A stretch of DNA of 6,992 nucleotides from a bacterium (GTDB lineage Bacteria; RBG-13-66-14), in contig JAIOSI010000241.1 in the NCBI GenBank assembly GCA_021107695.1, positions 1-6,992 of the forward strand. The letters run 5' to 3'. Of this stretch, positions 5,444-6,992 are shown piece by piece (position 1 is the stretch's first letter; every line of letters begins with the position of its first letter). The translations under genes were made by a program, and so were the position numbers. The notes beneath the pieces were generated by a model, which saw only the letters and a list, made by a program, of their open reading frames with translations, had not been told where the DNA came from and searched no databases.

Positions 5444-5815
5444 TTACGACGTAAACCCCGGACGGTTGAGGAAACCGTAGATTTTGCTCAGGGTGTCGGA
5501 GAAGGTCGCGTAGCAGGTGGGACAGCCGAGGGTCTCTGACTTTGTGAACTCCGCCCAGCCCTTACCGCAGGCGGGGCAGCTCTGCTTCTTAACGGGATCA
5601 GAAAGCTGCACCACCATCGAGAGCGGCGTGCGGTTCAGCGTGAAGGGGCTGGTGAGGTCGTTCTGCCAGGCACCAAAGCGCGGCGCGGCGGAATGCGCCA
5701 CCACCATCTCCAGACAACGGTCGCAGAGGCGGCTCTCCTCACCAACGGAGGAGAGATGAACCACCACCGCCCGGTGTTCGGCGCAGATTTCACAGAGCTG
5801 TGAGCGTTCATTCAT
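5444..5815 (-). CDS. mcsA: McsA-like zinc-binding protein without a UVR domain
   Basis: The product is 123 aa. Four CxxC pairs are intact: C8/C11 (LCEIC), C31/C34 (LCDRC), C80/C83 (CPACG) and C98/C101 (GCPTCY), enough for two zinc sites. The block CPACGKGWAEFTKSETLGCP followed by TCYATF matches the McsA core CPxCGxTFxxFxKxGxxGCxxCYxTF. In Firmicutes McsA binds zinc and activates McsB in the cytoplasm. Bacillus McsA is about 185 aa because it continues into a UvrB/UvrC-motif coiled coil; this protein stops about 20 residues after the last CxxC pair, so that domain is absent. The ATG at 5815 is chosen over the GTG at 5830 because GAGG lies 5 nt before it. It starts 15 nt after the membrane-protein gene, suggesting co-transcription with lolD. 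Confidence 0.85.
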   Translation of the reverse strand: MNERSQLCEICAEHRAVVVHLSSVGEESRLCDRCLEMVVAHSAAPRFGAWQNDLTSPFTLNRTPLSMVVQLSDPVKKQSCPACGKGWAEFTKSETLGCPTCYATFSDTLSKIYGFLNRPGFTS

Positions 5816-5820
5816 TCCAG

Positions 5821-5824
5821 CCTC
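5821..5824 (-). promoter_or_regulatory. Ribosome binding site deciding the mcsA start
   Basis: GAGG followed by CTGGA and ATG (5815). The alternative GTG at 5830, directly behind the previous stop codon, has no comparable site. Confidence 0.65.
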
Positions 5825-5830
5825 ATTCAC

Positions 5831-6226
5831 CTAGCCGATCATCTCCCAGAGGGAGGGGAAGGTTACGAAGTGGAGGTAGCCGGACCAGCCGAAGAAGAAG
5901 ACAAAGACGAAGTGTACCGCTGGCACCGTGAGCGCGCCGAGGAGGAGATAGCTCCACAGTTCGTCGCGATTCATTTTGAAATACAGCGGCGGCAGCAGCA
6001 GGGTGATTAGAAGTGGAATCGGATAGCGCAGCCACCAGGGGAATCGGAAGACCCAGTTGCCGTAGGTCGCCATGAAGATCCCACCGACGGCGACGACCAG
6101 CCCGATGAGGGTGATCTGGGTGGTCAGGTTCTCGTCGAGTCGCTCCCGCAGGATGTAGCGAAGGAAGACGATGAAAACGAGGAGGGTGATCGCCGATTCA
6201 CCGATAAACTCCGTTATGTCAAACAT
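5831..6226 (-). CDS. Small four-helix integral membrane protein, function unknown
   Basis: The product is 131 aa. Hydrophobic segments suggest four membrane helices: about 12-26 (ITLLVFIVFLRYIL), 38-56 (ITLIGLVVAVGGIFMATYG), 66-84 (LRYPIPLLITLLLPPLYF) and 90-112 (LWSYLLLGALTVPAVHFVFV onward). Charged residues cluster in the first loop (RERLDE, 27-32) and the third (KMNRDE, 84-89). There is no signal peptide and no motif I recognise; it is not a LolC/LolE-type permease, which would be about 400 aa. A good AAGGAA site stands before the ATG at 6226. It lies 24 nt after lolD and 15 nt before mcsA, so it is probably part of their transcript. Any functional link to lipoprotein transport or proteolysis is unproven. 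Confidence 0.85.
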   Translation of the reverse strand: MFDITEFIGESAITLLVFIVFLRYILRERLDENLTTQITLIGLVVAVGGIFMATYGNWVFRFPWWLRYPIPLLITLLLPPLYFKMNRDELWSYLLLGALTVPAVHFVFVFFFGWSGYLHFVTFPSLWEMIG

Positions 6227-6250
6227 GAGATTCCTTCCGATTAACGACGG

Positions 6251-6928
6251 TCAGGAACTAAGCTGTCCCTCGGTTAGCGTCATGTAGCGGTCTGCCCGTT
6301 GTGCCAGCTGTCTGTCGTGGGTAACGATCAAAAAGCTGATACCCAGCCCCTCCGCCAGGGAGAAGACCAGCTCCAGCAGGCGATCGCTGGTCTGTTGATC
6401 GAGGTTTCCCGTCGGCTCGTCCATCAGCACAATCTTCGGGTTGGCGACCAACGCCCGTGCCACGGCGACGCGCTGCTGTTCACCACCGGAGAGCTTCAGC
6501 GGAGAATGACCGAGCCGCTCACCCAGACCGACCCGTTCCAGAAGCTCCTGCGCCTGTTTGCGTGCGTCTTCTGGCTTTAATCCCGCTGCCAGCAGTCGCA
6601 GCGAGACATTCTCCAGAGCGTTGAACTCCGGCAGCAGGTAGTGCATCTGAAAGACGAAGCCCAGGTCATTAGAGCGCACCTTCGTCAGCTCGCCATCGCT
6701 GGCAGACTCCACCCGTTTACCGAGCAGGGTCAGTTCGCCCTCCGTCGGGCGCGCCAGGCAGCCGAGGATATGCAGCAGGGTGCTTTTGCCAGAGCCGGAG
6801 TCCCCGACGATGGCGATGGTCTCACCAGCCTTGAGGGTCAGGTCAACCCCGCGCAGCACGTGGAGCTTCTGCTCGCCGTCGATGAACTCTTTGGTAATTC
6901 CCCGCGCCTGAAGGACGGTGTTATTCAT
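6251..6928 (-). CDS. lolD: LolD-type ABC transporter ATP-binding protein
   Basis: The product is 225 aa, full length for LolD/MacB-like ATPases. Walker A GDSGSGKS (42-49), Q-loop Gln94, signature LSGGEQQR (146-153), Walker B IVLMDE (166-171), D-loop GNLD (174-177) and switch His204 (VTHD) are all intact. The stretch [16 protein letters not shown] (93-108) closely follows the LolD-typical FQFHHLLPEFTALENV, supporting LolD over a generic export ATPase. LolD powers LolC/LolE, which releases lipoproteins from the inner membrane to LolA, so it implies an outer membrane. No permease gene is in the window; it may lie just beyond the right edge or elsewhere. The start at 6928 has AAGG upstream. A related FtsE- or MacB-class role is the main alternative. 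Confidence 0.9.
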   Translation of the reverse strand: MNNTVLQARGITKEFIDGEQKLHVLRGVDLTLKAGETIAIVGDSGSGKSTLLHILGCLARPTEGELTLLGKRVESASDGELTKVRSNDLGFVFQMHYLLPEFNALENVSLRLLAAGLKPEDARKQAQELLERVGLGERLGHSPLKLSGGEQQRVAVARALVANPKIVLMDEPTGNLDQQTSDRLLELVFSLAEGLGISFLIVTHDRQLAQRADRYMTLTEGQLSS

Positions 6929-6967
6929 GTGAACCTTTTAAGACCTTGCGTTTGTTCAGAAACCTGC

Positions 6968-6992
6968 GTAGGGGCGAACCTTGTGTTCGCCC
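6968..6992 (+). repeat. GTAGGGGC-type palindrome (GAAC variant), upstream of lolD
   Basis: GTAG precedes arms GGGCGAAC (6972-6979) and GTTCGCCC (6985-6992) around CTTGT. It sits about 40 nt before the lolD start and reaches the window edge. The decayed copy at 1104-1127 is the same variant. No clear promoter is visible between it and lolD. Confidence 0.75.

Overview
The window is a GC-rich stretch of bacterial chromosome. Every well-supported gene reads on the minus strand. A LolD-type ATPase points to a cell with an outer membrane. The mcsA-mcsB-clpC order is best known from Firmicutes but also occurs in diderm phyla. Together with many short intergenic palindromes beginning GTAGGGGC, this suggests an uncultured diderm lineage, perhaps in the FCB or PVC groupings. 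That placement is inference; no rRNA or other phylogenetic marker is present.

Right side (about 6992 to 1193, in transcription order): lolD, a four-helix membrane protein of unknown function, an McsA-like zinc protein, an McsB-like protein and clpC. The first three are tightly spaced (24 and 15 nt gaps). The mcsA-mcsB gap (about 190 nt) and the mcsB-clpC gap (about 570 nt) are filled with palindromic repeats and, in the second, a possible plus-strand lipoprotein remnant. In Firmicutes, McsA activates the arginine kinase McsB, and McsB marks proteins with phospho-arginine for ClpC-ClpP degradation. Here each member is odd. McsA keeps its four CxxC pairs but lacks the C-terminal UVR coiled coil. 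McsB keeps the fold-level landmarks but has lost the catalytic glutamate and cysteine positions. clpC is collinear from end to end but carries an in-frame UGA exactly at a conserved glycine of its first ATPase domain.

Left side (about 1050 to 62): two paralogous single-gene units. Each has a near-consensus sigma70 promoter, a strong Shine-Dalgarno, a gene of about 100 codons and an intrinsic terminator. The products share an identical signal peptide and consist of about six short beta-type repeats (VYxxDD...AD). I match these to the DUF6150 / 7(1) septoil-knot family. Their mature parts are extremely acidic, with no Lys or Arg.

The least ordinary material is this secreted acidic knot-protein pair, the apparently dead McsB in an otherwise recognisable McsA-McsB-ClpC locus, the clpC in-frame stop, and the palindrome family lying in most of the gene gaps.
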